Source of the DNA: Lachnospiraceae bacterium
GTDB lineage: Bacteria > Bacillota > Clostridia > Lachnospirales > Lachnospiraceae
Direction: 5' to 3'
DNA length: 64,000 nt
NCBI GenBank assembly: GCA_902362715.1
Contig: CABIXN010000003.1
Span: 194,221-258,220 of the forward strand
Positions 43,408 to 52,901 of this stretch are shown here, piece after piece. The translations under genes were made by a program, and so were the position numbers. Below the pieces are notes generated by a model. It worked only from the letters and a program-made list of their open reading frames with translations, made no database searches and was not told where the DNA came from. Each line of letters starts with the position of its first letter. Positions within the stretch are counted from its first letter, which is position 1.

Positions 43408-45237
43408 TTATTTTTTCATGGATGCACGTTTTCTCATAGTAGGATCCAGGATTTTTTTACGAATGCGCAGACTTTCTGGGGTTACCTCCAGCAGCTCGTC
43501 TGTATCAATGAAGTCCAGTGCCTGTTCCAGACTTAAAATTCTTGGAGGTGTCAGTGTCAGAGCCTCATCTGCACTTGAGGAGCGGGTATTGGTTAAATGT
43601 TTTTTCTTGCAGACATTTAATTCAATATCTTCTGCCCGGGAACATTGTCCAATAACCATACCGGAGTAAACCCGCTCTCCGGCTCCAATAAACAGGGCGC
43701 CTCTTTCCTGTGCGGAAAACAGGCCATAGGTAACGGATTCTCCCGATTCAAAGGCAATCAGGGAACCAAGCTTACGGTACTGGATTTCGCCGCGGCAGGG
43801 CTCATAGCCTTCAAAAATCGTATTGATAATACCGTTTCCTTTTGTGTCTGTTAGAAATTCTCCACGGTAGCCGATGAGACCCCGGGAGGGAATTTTAAAT
43901 TCCAGGCGGGTATATCCGCCGCTGATGCTGCCCATATTCTGCAGCTCGCCTTTTCTCTGACTGAGCTTTTCAATAACAACACCGGTGAATTCATCCGGGA
44001 CATCTACATAGGCAGTTTCCATGGGCTCCAGTTTTTTGCCGTTTTCATTTGTATGATACAGTACTTCTGCTTTGCTTACGGCAAATTCATATCCTTCCCG
44101 GCGCATATTTTCAATGAGAACAGAAAGATGCAGTTCCCCGCGGCCGGATACTTTATAGCTGTCGGCATTTTCAGTTTCTTCTACTCTGAGGCTGACGTCA
44201 GTGTTTAATTCTTTAAGAAGTCTGTCCCGGATATGACGGGAAGTAACGAATTTTCCCTCTTGACCGGCAAGCGGGCTATCGTTTACAATGAAGTTCATAG
44301 AAATCGTCGGCTCAGAAATCTTCTGAAAGGGAATCGCCTCCGGATTTTCCGGAGCACAGATGGTATCACCGATATGGATATCAGCGATTCCGGAAATTGC
44401 CACAATGGAACCGATCTTTGCTTCTTTTACATCTACTTTATTTAATCCATCAAATTCATACAATTTATTAATACGGACTTTTTTCTGTTTCTCAGGCTCA
44501 TGTGCATTGACAACAATTGCATCCTGATTGATTTTCAGACATCCGTTATCCACTTTTCCAACACCAATACGTCCTACATATTCATTATAATCAATGGTGC
44601 TGATCAGTACCTGAGTATTTGCATCCGGATCTCCGGTAGGAGCCGGGATATAATCAATGATAGTTTCAAACAGCGCAACCATATCTTTTTTCTCATCATT
44701 AAGGTCACGTACAGCGTATCCGTTTTTCGCAGATGCATAGATAAACGGACAGTCAAGCTGTTCATCTGAAGCGTCAAGATCCATAAACAGTTCCAGCACT
44801 TCGTCAATTACATCATCAGGTCTTGCTTCCGGCCGGTCAATTTTATTGATACATACAATAACCGGAAGATTCAGGTCCAGCGCTTTCATCAGCACGAATT
44901 TTGTCTGAGGCATAGCGCCTTCAAAAGCATCTACCACAAGGACAACTCCGTCCACCATCTTTAAGACACGTTCTACTTCTCCGCCGAAATCAGCATGTCC
45001 TGGTGTATCTATAATGTTAATTTTGGTATCCTTATAGATAACAGCAGTATTTTTGGACAGGATGGTAATTCCTCTTTCACGTTCAATATCGTTGGAGTCC
45101 ATAACGCGCTCCTGTATATCCTGATTGGCACGGAAAACGCCGGATTGCTTTAAAAGTTCATCCACCAGTGTCGTTTTACCGTGATCTACATGGGCGATTA
45201 TGGCAATGTTGCGGATATCTTCTCTTTTCATTTTCAT
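43408..45237 (-). CDS. typA: Ribosome-associated GTPase TypA/BipA
   Basis: A 609-residue translational GTPase. G1 is [11 protein letters not shown]3 is DTPGHADF, G4 is NKID, followed by EF-G-like domains and the BipA-specific C-terminal region. It helps ribosome assembly under stress and cold. The start at 45237 ([20 protein letters not shown]) has an AAGAAGG site; the frame extends 30 codons further without one. Transcribed alone. Confidence 0.95.
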   Translation of the reverse strand: MKMKREDIRNIAIIAHVDHGKTTLVDELLKQSGVFRANQDIQERVMDSNDIERERGITILSKNTAVIYKDTKINIIDTPGHADFGGEVERVLKMVDGVVLVVDAFEGAMPQTKFVLMKALDLNLPVIVCINKIDRPEARPDDVIDEVLELFMDLDASDEQLDCPFIYASAKNGYAVRDLNDEKKDMVALFETIIDYIPAPTGDPDANTQVLISTIDYNEYVGRIGVGKVDNGCLKINQDAIVVNAHEPEKQKKVRINKLYEFDGLNKVDVKEAKIGSIVAISGIADIHIGDTICAPENPEAIPFQKISEPTISMNFIVNDSPLAGQEGKFVTSRHIRDRLLKELNTDVSLRVEETENADSYKVSGRGELHLSVLIENMRREGYEFAVSKAEVLYHTNENGKKLEPMETAYVDVPDEFTGVVIEKLSQRKGELQNMGSISGGYTRLEFKIPSRGLIGYRGEFLTDTKGNGIINTIFEGYEPCRGEIQYRKLGSLIAFESGESVTYGLFSAQERGALFIGAGERVYSGMVIGQCSRAEDIELNVCKKKHLTNTRSSSADEALTLTPPRILSLEQALDFIDTDELLEVTPESLRIRKKILDPTMRKRASMKK

Positions 45238-45632
45238 GATGAAAACCTTCTTTCTATCAGATATAAATATATTATGTTTTATCTTCAGACAGTAAAAACC
45301 CGCCTGGGACAGGTCTTTTGTCTGCATTTAATAAGAAATAAATGCTCAGCCGGTTTATTCTAGCACGGGCTTAAGATAAAGTAAAGAGGGTGAGAAAAAT
45401 AGGCGTGAATGTAATTTGCTGTGGAAAAAAGCACAGAGATGACAGACTATCGTTTATACTGTCACTTTGTGTCAACATTTAATTTTTTGCATTCGACAGA
45501 TTATGGGAAATTGCGCGCAAAAAATGTGGTAAATTTGTTCAGGTCGACGGGTTCTAAATCTGCAGAATGAGAATAGTATTTTAAGAAACAATATGAATGA
45601 AAACGTACATGTGAAGAAGGGAGAATTACATA
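45238..45632. other. Divergent leader region of typA and the ssb-like gene
   Basis: About 395 bases without a gene. For typA a minus-strand TTTACT and TAATAT pair with 16-base spacing lies about 25-50 bases before its start. Further out, at about 45425-45472, a hairpin (CACAGAGATGACAG against CTGTCACTTTGTG) is followed on the minus strand by six T residues, which looks like a terminator or attenuator. No strong promoter for the ssb-like gene could be fixed. Confidence 0.35.
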
Positions 45633-46265
45633 ATGACAGATAAAATGTTCGAAAATAATCAGGTATCTATGATTGGTGAGGTAGTTTCGGAGTTTCAGTT
45701 CAGCCATGAGGTGCTGGGAGAAGGCTTCTATATGGTTGAGGTATCTGTAAACAGACTCAGTAACTACGCAGACTATATTCCGCTTATGGTGTCAGAACGT
45801 CTGGTGGACACTCAGCAGGATTATACCGGCCAGCTGATTCATATTAATGGCCAGTTCCGTTCTTATAACCGCCATGAGGAAAAGAAAAACCGCCTGGTGC
45901 TTTCTGTATTTGTCCGTGAATGGGAATTTGTAGATGAACTGGAAGAAAATGAAAAAACCAACCAGATTTTTCTGGATGGCTATGTCTGCAAAGATCCGGT
46001 ATACAGAAAAACACCTTTGGGAAGAGAGATCGCAGATCTTTTAATTGCGGTAAACCGGTCTTATGGAAAGTCTGATTATATTCCATGCATTTGCTGGGGA
46101 AGAAATGCACGGTTTGCTTCCGGATTTGAAGTGGGCAGCCATATTCAGGTGCTGGGAAGGATTCAGAGCAGGGAATATGTAAAGCGGATTAATGACGATG
46201 AAACGGAACACCGCATTGCTTATGAAGTATCTGTCAGCAAAGTAGATTTTCTTGAAGACATGTAG
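45633..46265 (+). CDS. Two-OB-fold single-stranded DNA-binding-like protein
   Basis: A 210-residue protein made of two OB-fold SSB-like halves, about 1-105 and 110-210; the second has the clearest SSB pattern (LDGYVCKDPVYRKTPLGREIADLLIAVNR). It lacks the acidic SSB tail that recruits partners. Normal bacterial SSB has one OB fold, so this is a lineage-type variant, possibly with a regulatory or primosomal role. Single gene with an AAGGGAG site. Confidence 0.75.
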   Translation: MTDKMFENNQVSMIGEVVSEFQFSHEVLGEGFYMVEVSVNRLSNYADYIPLMVSERLVDTQQDYTGQLIHINGQFRSYNRHEEKKNRLVLSVFVREWEFVDELEENEKTNQIFLDGYVCKDPVYRKTPLGREIADLLIAVNRSYGKSDYIPCICWGRNARFASGFEVGSHIQVLGRIQSREYVKRINDDETEHRIAYEVSVSKVDFLEDM

Positions 46266-46403
46266 TATAACAGCAAATAGATTTTAATGGTAAATCTTGC
46301 ATTTTTACATAGAGTGTGTTATTTTGAAAACCTGATAACTCATTGATATTCATAAAAACAAAATCATTTAAGTGATGAAAATCGCTGAATGAAGGAGGGT
46401 TTC

Positions 46404-46892
46404 ATGGAAAAAGGGAAAGTGCAGGCGTATTATGGCTATGGCAGGGGAAAGACAACTGCGGCATTGGGATATGCCATACATGAGGCAAGTAAAGGCGGGA
46501 ACAGTTTCATTATTCAGTTCCTGAAGGGAAAGGATGATGATGAGATTTCATTTATCCGCAGACTTGAGCCGGAAATCAAGCTTTTCAGGTTCCAGAAATC
46601 AGCAGATCTGTATGATAATCTTTCCACAGAAGAACAGTTCGAAGAAAAGATGAATATGAAAAATGGTGTGAATTATGCAAGAAAAGTGCTTGCAACCGGA
46701 GAATGCAGTATGCTGATTCTGGACGAAGTACTTGGATTAATAGATAAAAAGGTAATTACAGTTGAGGAATTAATTGCGTTGATTCAGGTAAAATCAGAGG
46801 AGACAACTGTGATTTTAACGGGGAGAGTGCTGAATGACGCATTAATACCGTATTTAGATGAAATTTATCGGATTCAGACTGAAAAAGACTGA
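46404..46892 (+). CDS. Cob(I)alamin adenosyltransferase, CobA/CobO family
   Basis: A 162-residue P-loop protein of the CobA/CobO/BtuR type, which adds the adenosyl group to cobalamin precursors. The ATP loop is GYGRGKTT, followed by IIQFLKGK and LILDEVLGLIDKK, and VILTGR near the end. It is shorter at the C-terminus than standard CobO. The ATG at 46404 has a GGAGGG site; the in-frame ATG upstream at 46389 does not. No other cobalamin gene is near. Confidence 0.8.
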   Translation: MEKGKVQAYYGYGRGKTTAALGYAIHEASKGGNSFIIQFLKGKDDDEISFIRRLEPEIKLFRFQKSADLYDNLSTEEQFEEKMNMKNGVNYARKVLATGECSMLILDEVLGLIDKKVITVEELIALIQVKSEETTVILTGRVLNDALIPYLDEIYRIQTEKD

Positions 46893-46915
46893 TCAGAAGT
46901 AACCGTGGATGAAGG

Positions 46916-46944
46916 TTGACATTTAGGCACAAGGGTGATATATT
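46916..46944 (+). promoter_or_regulatory. Promoter of the lysine riboswitch-dapA unit
   Basis: A perfect TTGACA (46916-46921), 17 bases, TATATT (46939-46944), placed about 35 bases before the riboswitch. Confidence 0.8.
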
Positions 46945-46978
46945 TACCTTGTATTGACAAATAAAAACAAAATAAGAA

Positions 46979-47142
46979 AAGATAGAGGTTGCGTGATTCA
47001 TCAGTAATCTGCCGGATGTGGCAGGCACAGAGGATGGCAGATGAAAGGGAAGAACGCCGAAAAGAAACATTTTCTGCAGATGTTTTTTTGGGCACAGGGC
47101 AAACAGGTCTGTGACTGTCATCAAAAGATGGGGAGCTATCGC
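46979..47142 (+). ncRNA. Lysine riboswitch (L box)
   Basis: The aptamer landmarks are all visible in order: GATAGAGGTTGCG at 46981, AGTAATCT, GAAAGGGAAGAACGCCGAA, CTGTGACTGTC and the closing GGGGAGCTATC ending at 47140, which pairs with the opening GATAG. Lysine binding normally favours a downstream terminator and lowers expression of lysine genes. It precedes dapA-dapB, as expected. A terminator hairpin at 47182-47210 fits the expression platform. Confidence 0.92.
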
Positions 47143-47181
47143 TGAATGTTTTTCAAATGTTTATCATAAGAAACAAACAGA

Positions 47182-47210
47182 GACCGGCTCATGCAGTCCG
47201 GTCTTATTTT
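47182..47210 (+). terminator. Riboswitch-controlled terminator
   Basis: GACCGG (47182-47187) pairs with CCGGTC (47198-47203) and runs into TTATTTT. It lies 40 bases downstream of the lysine aptamer and is the likely switch point. Confidence 0.7.
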
Positions 47211-47368
47211 ACTCTATAGGAAATACCGTGTTGTGATAAATCTGAAAAGTGCCGATTCCTATAGGGCAAAAAAACGCTCCGCTGTGGATCGCACTGCGGC
47301 GGAATGGAATTATGTTGCTCACGCAACCCGCCGCAGGCGGAGAATCCTGCTGCGGCAGGATTCTTTTT
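47211..47368 (+). repeat. Dispersed hairpin element, copy 3
   Basis: The most complete copy. Module A has CTATAGGAA/TTCCTATAG arms (47213-47266); module B is CTCCGC/GCGG with GATCGCACT. GTTGC/GCAAC, CCGCC/GGCGG and GAATCCTGC/GCAGGATTC hairpins follow, with a T run ending at 47368. It lies between the riboswitch terminator and the dapA ribosome site, so the dapA mRNA must be transcribed through a second terminator-like hairpin. Confidence 0.82.
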
Positions 47369-47396
47369 ATAAGAATAATTACAGGAGGATTATATT

Positions 47397-48281
47397 ATGG
47401 CAATATTCAAAGGCGCTGGTGTGGCAATTGTTACACCTATGAAAGACAATTATGATGTGAACTATGAGCAGCTAGAAGAAAATATCAATTACCAGATTGA
47501 TAACGGAACAGACTGTATTATCATTACAGGTACTACAGGGGAAAGCTCCACACTGACGGAAAAGGAGCACCTAGAAGCCATCAAAGCTGCTGTAGAATTT
47601 ACAAAACACAGAATCCCGGTAGTTGCAGGTACAGGGTCTAACTGTACAAGAACAGCTGTTGAACTTTCAAAAGAGGCCGATTCCTATGGGGTGGACGGCG
47701 TACTTGTTGTAACGCCATACTATAATAAAGCCACACAGGCAGGGTTAATCAGCCATTATTCACAGATAGCAGGCGAAATCAAAGCTCCTGTAATTATGTA
47801 TAATGTGCCAAGCAGAACAGGATGCAATCTGATGCCGGAGACTGTTGCCCATCTGGTAAAAAATGTAGATAATATTGTAGGAATTAAAGACGCCACCGGA
47901 AATCTTTCACAGGCTGCCCATATGATGAATCTCTGCGACGGTAATCTGGAATTATATTCCGGAAATGACGATCAGGTTCTGCCTCTGCTTTCTATTGGCG
48001 GTCTTGGAGTTATTTCCGTATTGTCCAACATTGCCCCGAAACAGACCCATGATCTGGTTATGGAATATCTGGAGGGAGACCGCAAAAAGGCAATGAAAAT
48101 CCAGCTGGATGCGATTCCTCTGATCAATGCTTTATTCTGTGAGGTGAATCCGATTCCTGTAAAAGCAGCTATGAATATGCTTGGCATGGGAGCAGGTCCT
48201 CTTCGGGCTCCCCTGTCAGAAATGATAGATGCAAACAAAGAAAAGCTGCTGGCAGAAATGAAAAAATTCGGATTATGCTGA
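47397..48281 (+). CDS. dapA: 4-hydroxy-tetrahydrodipicolinate synthase
   Basis: A 294-residue DapA that condenses pyruvate with aspartate semialdehyde, the first step of the lysine/diaminopimelate branch. Visible are TGTTGESSTL, YNVPSRTG and the Schiff-base lysine in GIKDATGNL. An AGGAGG site precedes the ATG. It is controlled by the lysine riboswitch upstream and is followed by dapB after 29 bases. In spore formers it also feeds dipicolinic acid, the cargo of the SpoVA channel. Confidence 0.96.
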   Translation: MAIFKGAGVAIVTPMKDNYDVNYEQLEENINYQIDNGTDCIIITGTTGESSTLTEKEHLEAIKAAVEFTKHRIPVVAGTGSNCTRTAVELSKEADSYGVDGVLVVTPYYNKATQAGLISHYSQIAGEIKAPVIMYNVPSRTGCNLMPETVAHLVKNVDNIVGIKDATGNLSQAAHMMNLCDGNLELYSGNDDQVLPLLSIGGLGVISVLSNIAPKQTHDLVMEYLEGDRKKAMKIQLDAIPLINALFCEVNPIPVKAAMNMLGMGAGPLRAPLSEMIDANKEKLLAEMKKFGLC

Positions 48282-48310
48282 TACCTTCGGGATTTTAGAA
48301 AGGATACGTT

Positions 48311-49069
48311 ATGACAAAAATTATTATGTGCGGCTGCAATGGCCATATGGGGCAGGTAATTACGGGAATCTGTAAAGCTGACCCGGATACTGAGATTGTT
48401 GCCGGCATTGATGTATATGATGGTATTAAAAATGATTATCCTGTATTTGCAAAAGCGTCAGACTGCCATGTGGATGCGGATGTGATTATTGATTTTTCAA
48501 ATGTAAGTGTAGTGGATGATCTTCTTGATTTCAGTGTTGAAAGACAGATTCCCGTTGTACTTTGTACAACCGGATTATCAGAAGAACAGCTTGCCCATGT
48601 GAAAACGGCCAGTGAGAAAATAGCAGTTTTGAAATCTGCCAATATGTCTCTGGGAATTAATACATTGTTAAAGCTTTTAGCAGAGGCTGCGAAAGTGTTA
48701 GCTCCTGCAGGCTTTGATATGGAAATTGTGGAAAAACATCATAATCAGAAGCTGGATGCTCCAAGCGGTACGGCTCTGGCACTGGCTGACTCTATGAATG
48801 AAGCCCTGGAGGAGGATTATAATTATAAGTATGATCGAAGCCAGGAGCGTAAGAAACGTGAAAAGTATGAGATTGGGATTCAGGCTGTCAGAGGAGGAAA
48901 TATTGTAGGTGAACATGAGGTGATTTTTGCGGGAACCGATGAAGTAATTACCTTTAAACATACTGCAACATCCAAAGCAGTATTTGGAAAAGGTGCTGTG
49001 GAGGCTGCAAAATATCTCGCCGGAAAACCAGCGGGAATGTATGACATGAGTAATGTGATTGAGGCGTAG
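48311..49069 (+). CDS. dapB: 4-hydroxy-tetrahydrodipicolinate reductase
   Basis: A 252-residue DapB that reduces the DapA product with NAD(P)H. The N-terminal dinucleotide motif GCNGHMGQVI and the active-site EKHHNQKLDAPSGTA are present. It is the second gene of the dapA-dapB unit and ends at a strong terminator. DapL, encoded 5 kb upstream, would take the product on to LL-diaminopimelate. Confidence 0.96.
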   Translation: MTKIIMCGCNGHMGQVITGICKADPDTEIVAGIDVYDGIKNDYPVFAKASDCHVDADVIIDFSNVSVVDDLLDFSVERQIPVVLCTTGLSEEQLAHVKTASEKIAVLKSANMSLGINTLLKLLAEAAKVLAPAGFDMEIVEKHHNQKLDAPSGTALALADSMNEALEEDYNYKYDRSQERKKREKYEIGIQAVRGGNIVGEHEVIFAGTDEVITFKHTATSKAVFGKGAVEAAKYLAGKPAGMYDMSNVIEA

Positions 49070-49078
49070 GCTATCGGT

Positions 49079-49136
49079 CCGGGGATGTGTGCGGAACAGG
49101 GAATCTGTTTTGCGCACATCCCCGGCTTGTTTTTTA
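49079..49136 (+). terminator. Intrinsic terminator after dapB
   Basis: CCGGGGATGTGTGC (49079-49092) pairs with GCGCACATCCCCGG (49112-49125), followed by a TTTTTT run. Confidence 0.85.
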
Positions 49137-49197
49137 TTCCGGAGTAGATTAAAATAGGGTTTGGGAGTACTGAAAAATTCAGAAAGGGGAACTATAT

Positions 49198-51162
49198 ATG
49201 AAGGACGCAGATATGAAATACCTTAAGGTATTGGCGAAACAATATCCGAATATAGCATCTGCAGCTACAGAAATTGTAAACTTAAAGGCGATCTTAAGTC
49301 TGCCAAAAGGGACAGAGCATTTTATAACAGACATCCACGGAGAATATGAACAGTTCAGACATATTCTCAGCAACGGCTCCGGAGCCATTCAAAGAAAGAT
49401 TGAAGAGGAGTTTGGCAGCTCGCTGGCAATTCCGGATAAGCGGACCCTGGCAATGCTGATTTATTATCCGGAATGTAAACTAGAGCAGATTCAGGAGCAG
49501 CTTTTAGACGGTGAGGCTTTGGAAGACTGGTATCGGGTGATTATATTCAGGCTTATCAGAGTATGCAAAACCGCATCATCTAAATATACCCGGTCAAAAG
49601 TGCGGAAATCTCTGCCTAAAGATTTTGCATATATTATAGAAGAACTTATGACCGGCCGGCCGGATGTGGCTGACCAGGAGGCTTATTATAATGAGATTAT
49701 AAATTCTGTAATCCGCACTGGCCGGGCCAGTGATCTGATTGTAGATTTCTGCTATCTGATCCGGCGTTTTACAGTAGATCATCTCCATGTGCTGGGAGAT
49801 ATATTTGACAGGGGACCGTATCCCCATCTTATTATGGATACACTGATGCAGCATCATTCCATTGATATCCAGTGGGGAAACCACGATGTTCTCTGGATGG
49901 GGGCAGCTGCGGGGCAGACTGCCTGCATGTGCAATATGCTTCGCATTTCAGCAAAATACGGCAACCTTTCTATCCTGGAGGATGCATATGGAATCAATAT
50001 GCTGCCCCTGGCCAGACTGGCTTTGAATCAATACGCAGATGATTCGTGCAGCTGTTTCCATGTGGACACTTCGGATGAAAATTATGATAACAGCTATGCG
50101 GAACTGGATGAAAAGATGCATAAGGCAATTTCCATTATCCAGTTTAAGCTGGAAGGCCAGCTGATTTTAAAATATCCGGAGTGGGATATGCAGGAGCGGC
50201 TTTTGCTGGACAAAATGGATCTTGAAAAAGGAACGATTATTGTAGAGGGGAAAGAATACAAGTTAAAAGAAACCTGTTTTCCAACGGTAGATCCAAAGAA
50301 TCCCTATCAGCTGACAGCAGAAGAAAAGGATGTGGTAGACCGGCTGCGGGCCAGCTTCTTAAATAGCGAACGTCTTCAGAAGCATACCCGATTTCTCTTT
50401 ACAAAGGGCAGCTTTTATAAAGTATATAACGGAAATCTGCTGTATCATGGCTGCGTGCCCCTGAATGAGGATGGAAGCTTTAAAGAGGTGGAAATTTACG
50501 GAAAGAAATACAGCGGTAAGGCTTTGTATGATATTTTAGAGCACTATGCCAGAAAAGGATATTATTCCCTGAATCCGGTGGAAAAAGAAAAAGGCCGGGA
50601 TATTATGTGGTTTATCTGGAAAAATAAAAATTCTCCGGTATTCGGGAAGGCCAAAATGACCACATTTGAACGGTATTTTATTCTGGATAAGAAGACCCAC
50701 GAAGAACCAAAAAATCCATATTATAAATTGATTGAAAAGGAAGAAGTGGTAAACCGGATTCTTACTGAATTTGGCCTGCCCTCCGCCGGAGCTCATATAA
50801 TAAACGGACATGTTCCGGTTGCCGTGAAAAAAGGAGAATCTCCGGTGAAATGCAACGGAAAGCTTCTGATTATTGACGGCGGTTTTTCCAAAGCTTATCA
50901 GAGTAAAACCGGAATTGCCGGCTATACGCTGATTTATAATTCATATGGTCTTGTGCTGGCCGCCCACGAGCCCTTTGAATCCATGGAGAAAACCGTGCTC
51001 AATGAGACCTGCATCCATTCCCACATTGTAATGGAACAAAATGTGGTGAAGAGGAAAACGGTAGGTGATACGGATACCGGAAAAGTTCTGAGGGAAAATA
51101 TCGCAGAGCTTGAGGAGCTTTTAGAAGCATACAGAAGCGGCTGTCTGATTGAGAATGTATAA
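49198..51162 (+). CDS. fbp: Class III fructose-1,6-bisphosphatase
   Basis: A 654-residue Firmicutes-type fructose-1,6-bisphosphatase with the metallophosphoesterase motifs ITDIHGEYEQF, GDIFDRGPYPH and WGNHDVLWMG, and a late NGHVPV. It catalyses the gluconeogenic step from fructose bisphosphate to fructose-6-phosphate. The length is near the 670 or so of the Bacillus enzyme. Transcribed alone; an AAAGGGGA site precedes the ATG. Confidence 0.95.
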   Translation: MKDADMKYLKVLAKQYPNIASAATEIVNLKAILSLPKGTEHFITDIHGEYEQFRHILSNGSGAIQRKIEEEFGSSLAIPDKRTLAMLIYYPECKLEQIQEQLLDGEALEDWYRVIIFRLIRVCKTASSKYTRSKVRKSLPKDFAYIIEELMTGRPDVADQEAYYNEIINSVIRTGRASDLIVDFCYLIRRFTVDHLHVLGDIFDRGPYPHLIMDTLMQHHSIDIQWGNHDVLWMGAAAGQTACMCNMLRISAKYGNLSILEDAYGINMLPLARLALNQYADDSCSCFHVDTSDENYDNSYAELDEKMHKAISIIQFKLEGQLILKYPEWDMQERLLLDKMDLEKGTIIVEGKEYKLKETCFPTVDPKNPYQLTAEEKDVVDRLRASFLNSERLQKHTRFLFTKGSFYKVYNGNLLYHGCVPLNEDGSFKEVEIYGKKYSGKALYDILEHYARKGYYSLNPVEKEKGRDIMWFIWKNKNSPVFGKAKMTTFERYFILDKKTHEEPKNPYYKLIEKEEVVNRILTEFGLPSAGAHIINGHVPVAVKKGESPVKCNGKLLIIDGGFSKAYQSKTGIAGYTLIYNSYGLVLAAHEPFESMEKTVLNETCIHSHIVMEQNVVKRKTVGDTDTGKVLRENIAELEELLEAYRSGCLIENV

Positions 51163-51179
51163 ATATTCTTAAGCCAGCA

Positions 51180-51512
51180 ATACGTGTAAGGCAAATATAG
51201 CAGGACGAAAGAGGTAAACTTTGTTTATAGAAAAATCAGGAGATGATCCTCCTATTTGTGGATATTCTCCTGATTTTTGATGTACTTTTATAAACAACTT
51301 ATAACCCATACTGAGTAAAAGAATCTCCAGTTTTACTTTTTTGTTTCTGCTCTCGTAAATACGTATATCCTTCTTCGTTATCGTATCCAGAGTCTGTAGC
51401 GATACGGGGATACACAAAACCCAGTTTTGTCCCATCAATAAAAACCGTTTCCTTTGATAATTCTCTATTGAAGAGGTTAAAGACATAAAGGAGCATTCTT
51501 TTCTCAAAGTTT
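51180..51512 (-). pseudogene. Degraded transposase fragment
   Basis: The minus strand carries short pieces that look like an IS1182-type DDE transposase: a SKETVFIDGTK segment and, directly after it, RIATDSGYDNEEGYTYL. In intact enzymes these are far apart, so an internal deletion joined them. Other frames contain more weak pieces. No terminal repeats are evident. It marks the left edge of the GC-richer ECF transporter segment. Confidence 0.5.
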
Positions 51513-52901
51513 TCATCCACTCAGTTCCCAGCGAAAATCACAGCAGGCTTGAATCAGCTCTTCGTCATGGGTGATTACCAATATGGTTTTCCCTTCGGCC
51601 GCGGCCTCCGCCAGTGAGGAGGCAATTTTCCGCATGTTTCCGCCATCCAGCCCCGATGTCGGTTCGTCGAGCAACAAAAGTTCTCTGCCGGATAAAAGCC
51701 CACAGGCAATGGAAAGGCGCTGTTTCTGCCCGCCGGACAGAATTACTGGGTGTGCGTCTTTGTAAGGGTAAAGGCCAAATTTCTTCAGCAAATTTCTGGC
51801 TTTCTCCAAACGTTCCTCTGTTCTTGGAACTCCTAAAAGAAGTTCTTCCGTTACGCTGTTTGTAAAGAAGTGCGTGCCTGTGTCGTTGGAGCTGTACCAG
51901 CAGCTTTTCCGCCGCTGCGTCGGCCCGATTTTCAGACCATGAAGAAAAATACTGCCCTTGGACGGGCGTTCCAAGCCGGCGACAATTTTTGCCAATGTTG
52001 TTTTTCCTGCCCCATTGCATCCGGTGATGGCGATGATTTGCCCTGCCCAGGCCGCAAGGTTTAAATTCTCCCAAATCGTATGCTTCCCTCGTTTGCAGCA
52101 AAGGCCCTGTAGGGAAAGAATAGGTGTACCTATGCCGGTAGGTGAGGAAAGCCTTGAAGACCTATACTGACGCACAGCGCGAAGCTCCAGACGCTCCAGG
52201 CTTTCAGAGGAAAGCTTTCGCATTTGTTCGGGTGTGCACTCCCACTGGATGGCCCCATCCCGGATATATACAAACCGATCTGCTAAATCCATCAGCCAGA
52301 AAAGCCTGTGTTCCGCAATCAACAGTGTGCTGCCTTCCTGATGTAAGCTTTGAAGGGTTTCACGCAGTTCCTCAACGCCTTGCCCGTCCAGATTGGCAGT
52401 AGGTTCGTCGCAGACATAAACGGGAGGATTCATGGCGTAAACAGAGGCCACGGCTGTGCGTTGCTTTTCTCCACTGGAAAGCACATCGAGGGAACGGCTG
52501 CGCAATTGCTCCAAATGAAACCGCCGAATAGCCGTATTTGTTCGCAGGACAATTTTTTCATGAGGAAAGCCGTAATTTTCACAGCCGAAAGCAACTTCTC
52601 CCAGCATTTCAGAAGAGAAAAACTGGCTTCCCGGATCCTGGAACACACTGCCTACCGTTTTTCCCCGCTTCCAAAGGGGTTCCCCGCTTCGGTCCTTTCC
52701 ATCAATTTGAATACAGCCGGAAAACCGACCTGTATAAAAAGTGGGAGCTAAGCCATTCACCAGACGGATTAAAGTGGTTTTTCCATTCCCTGAGGGACCG
52801 GTCAATACCACGCATTCGCCTTCTCGGACATGCAGGCAAATATCTGCGACACCCGCATCGGAATCAGTGTATTGAAAGTTCACATGTTCAAACCGGATCA
52901 T
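51513..52901 (-). CDS. ECF transporter ATPase, two fused ABC domains
   Basis: A 462-residue protein with two ABC domains in tandem. The first has Walker A GPSGNGKTT, signature LSSGEKQR and Walker B VYVCDEPTANLDG. The second has GCNGAGKTT, LSGGQKQR and LLLLDEPTSGLDG. It therefore replaces the usual EcfA1/EcfA2 pair in energising vitamin or metabolite uptake. The start at 52901 has GGAGGT and overlaps the EcfT gene by 4 bases. Base composition is richer in GC than neighbouring housekeeping genes. Confidence 0.9.
   Translation of the reverse strand: MIRFEHVNFQYTDSDAGVADICLHVREGECVVLTGPSGNGKTTLIRLVNGLAPTFYTGRFSGCIQIDGKDRSGEPLWKRGKTVGSVFQDPGSQFFSSEMLGEVAFGCENYGFPHEKIVLRTNTAIRRFHLEQLRSRSLDVLSSGEKQRTAVASVYAMNPPVYVCDEPTANLDGQGVEELRETLQSLHQEGSTLLIAEHRLFWLMDLADRFVYIRDGAIQWECTPEQMRKLSSESLERLELRAVRQYRSSRLSSPTGIGTPILSLQGLCCKRGKHTIWENLNLAAWAGQIIAITGCNGAGKTTLAKIVAGLERPSKGSIFLHGLKIGPTQRRKSCWYSSNDTGTHFFTNSVTEELLLGVPRTEERLEKARNLLKKFGLYPYKDAHPVILSGGQKQRLSIACGLLSGRELLLLDEPTSGLDGGNMRKIASSLAEAAAEGKTILVITHDEELIQACCDFRWELSG

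Noticed and set aside
46979-47142. Cobalamin riboswitch, considered because an adenosyltransferase gene lies just upstream
   Set aside because: No B12-box is present, whereas every L-box landmark is; the element precedes lysine genes.
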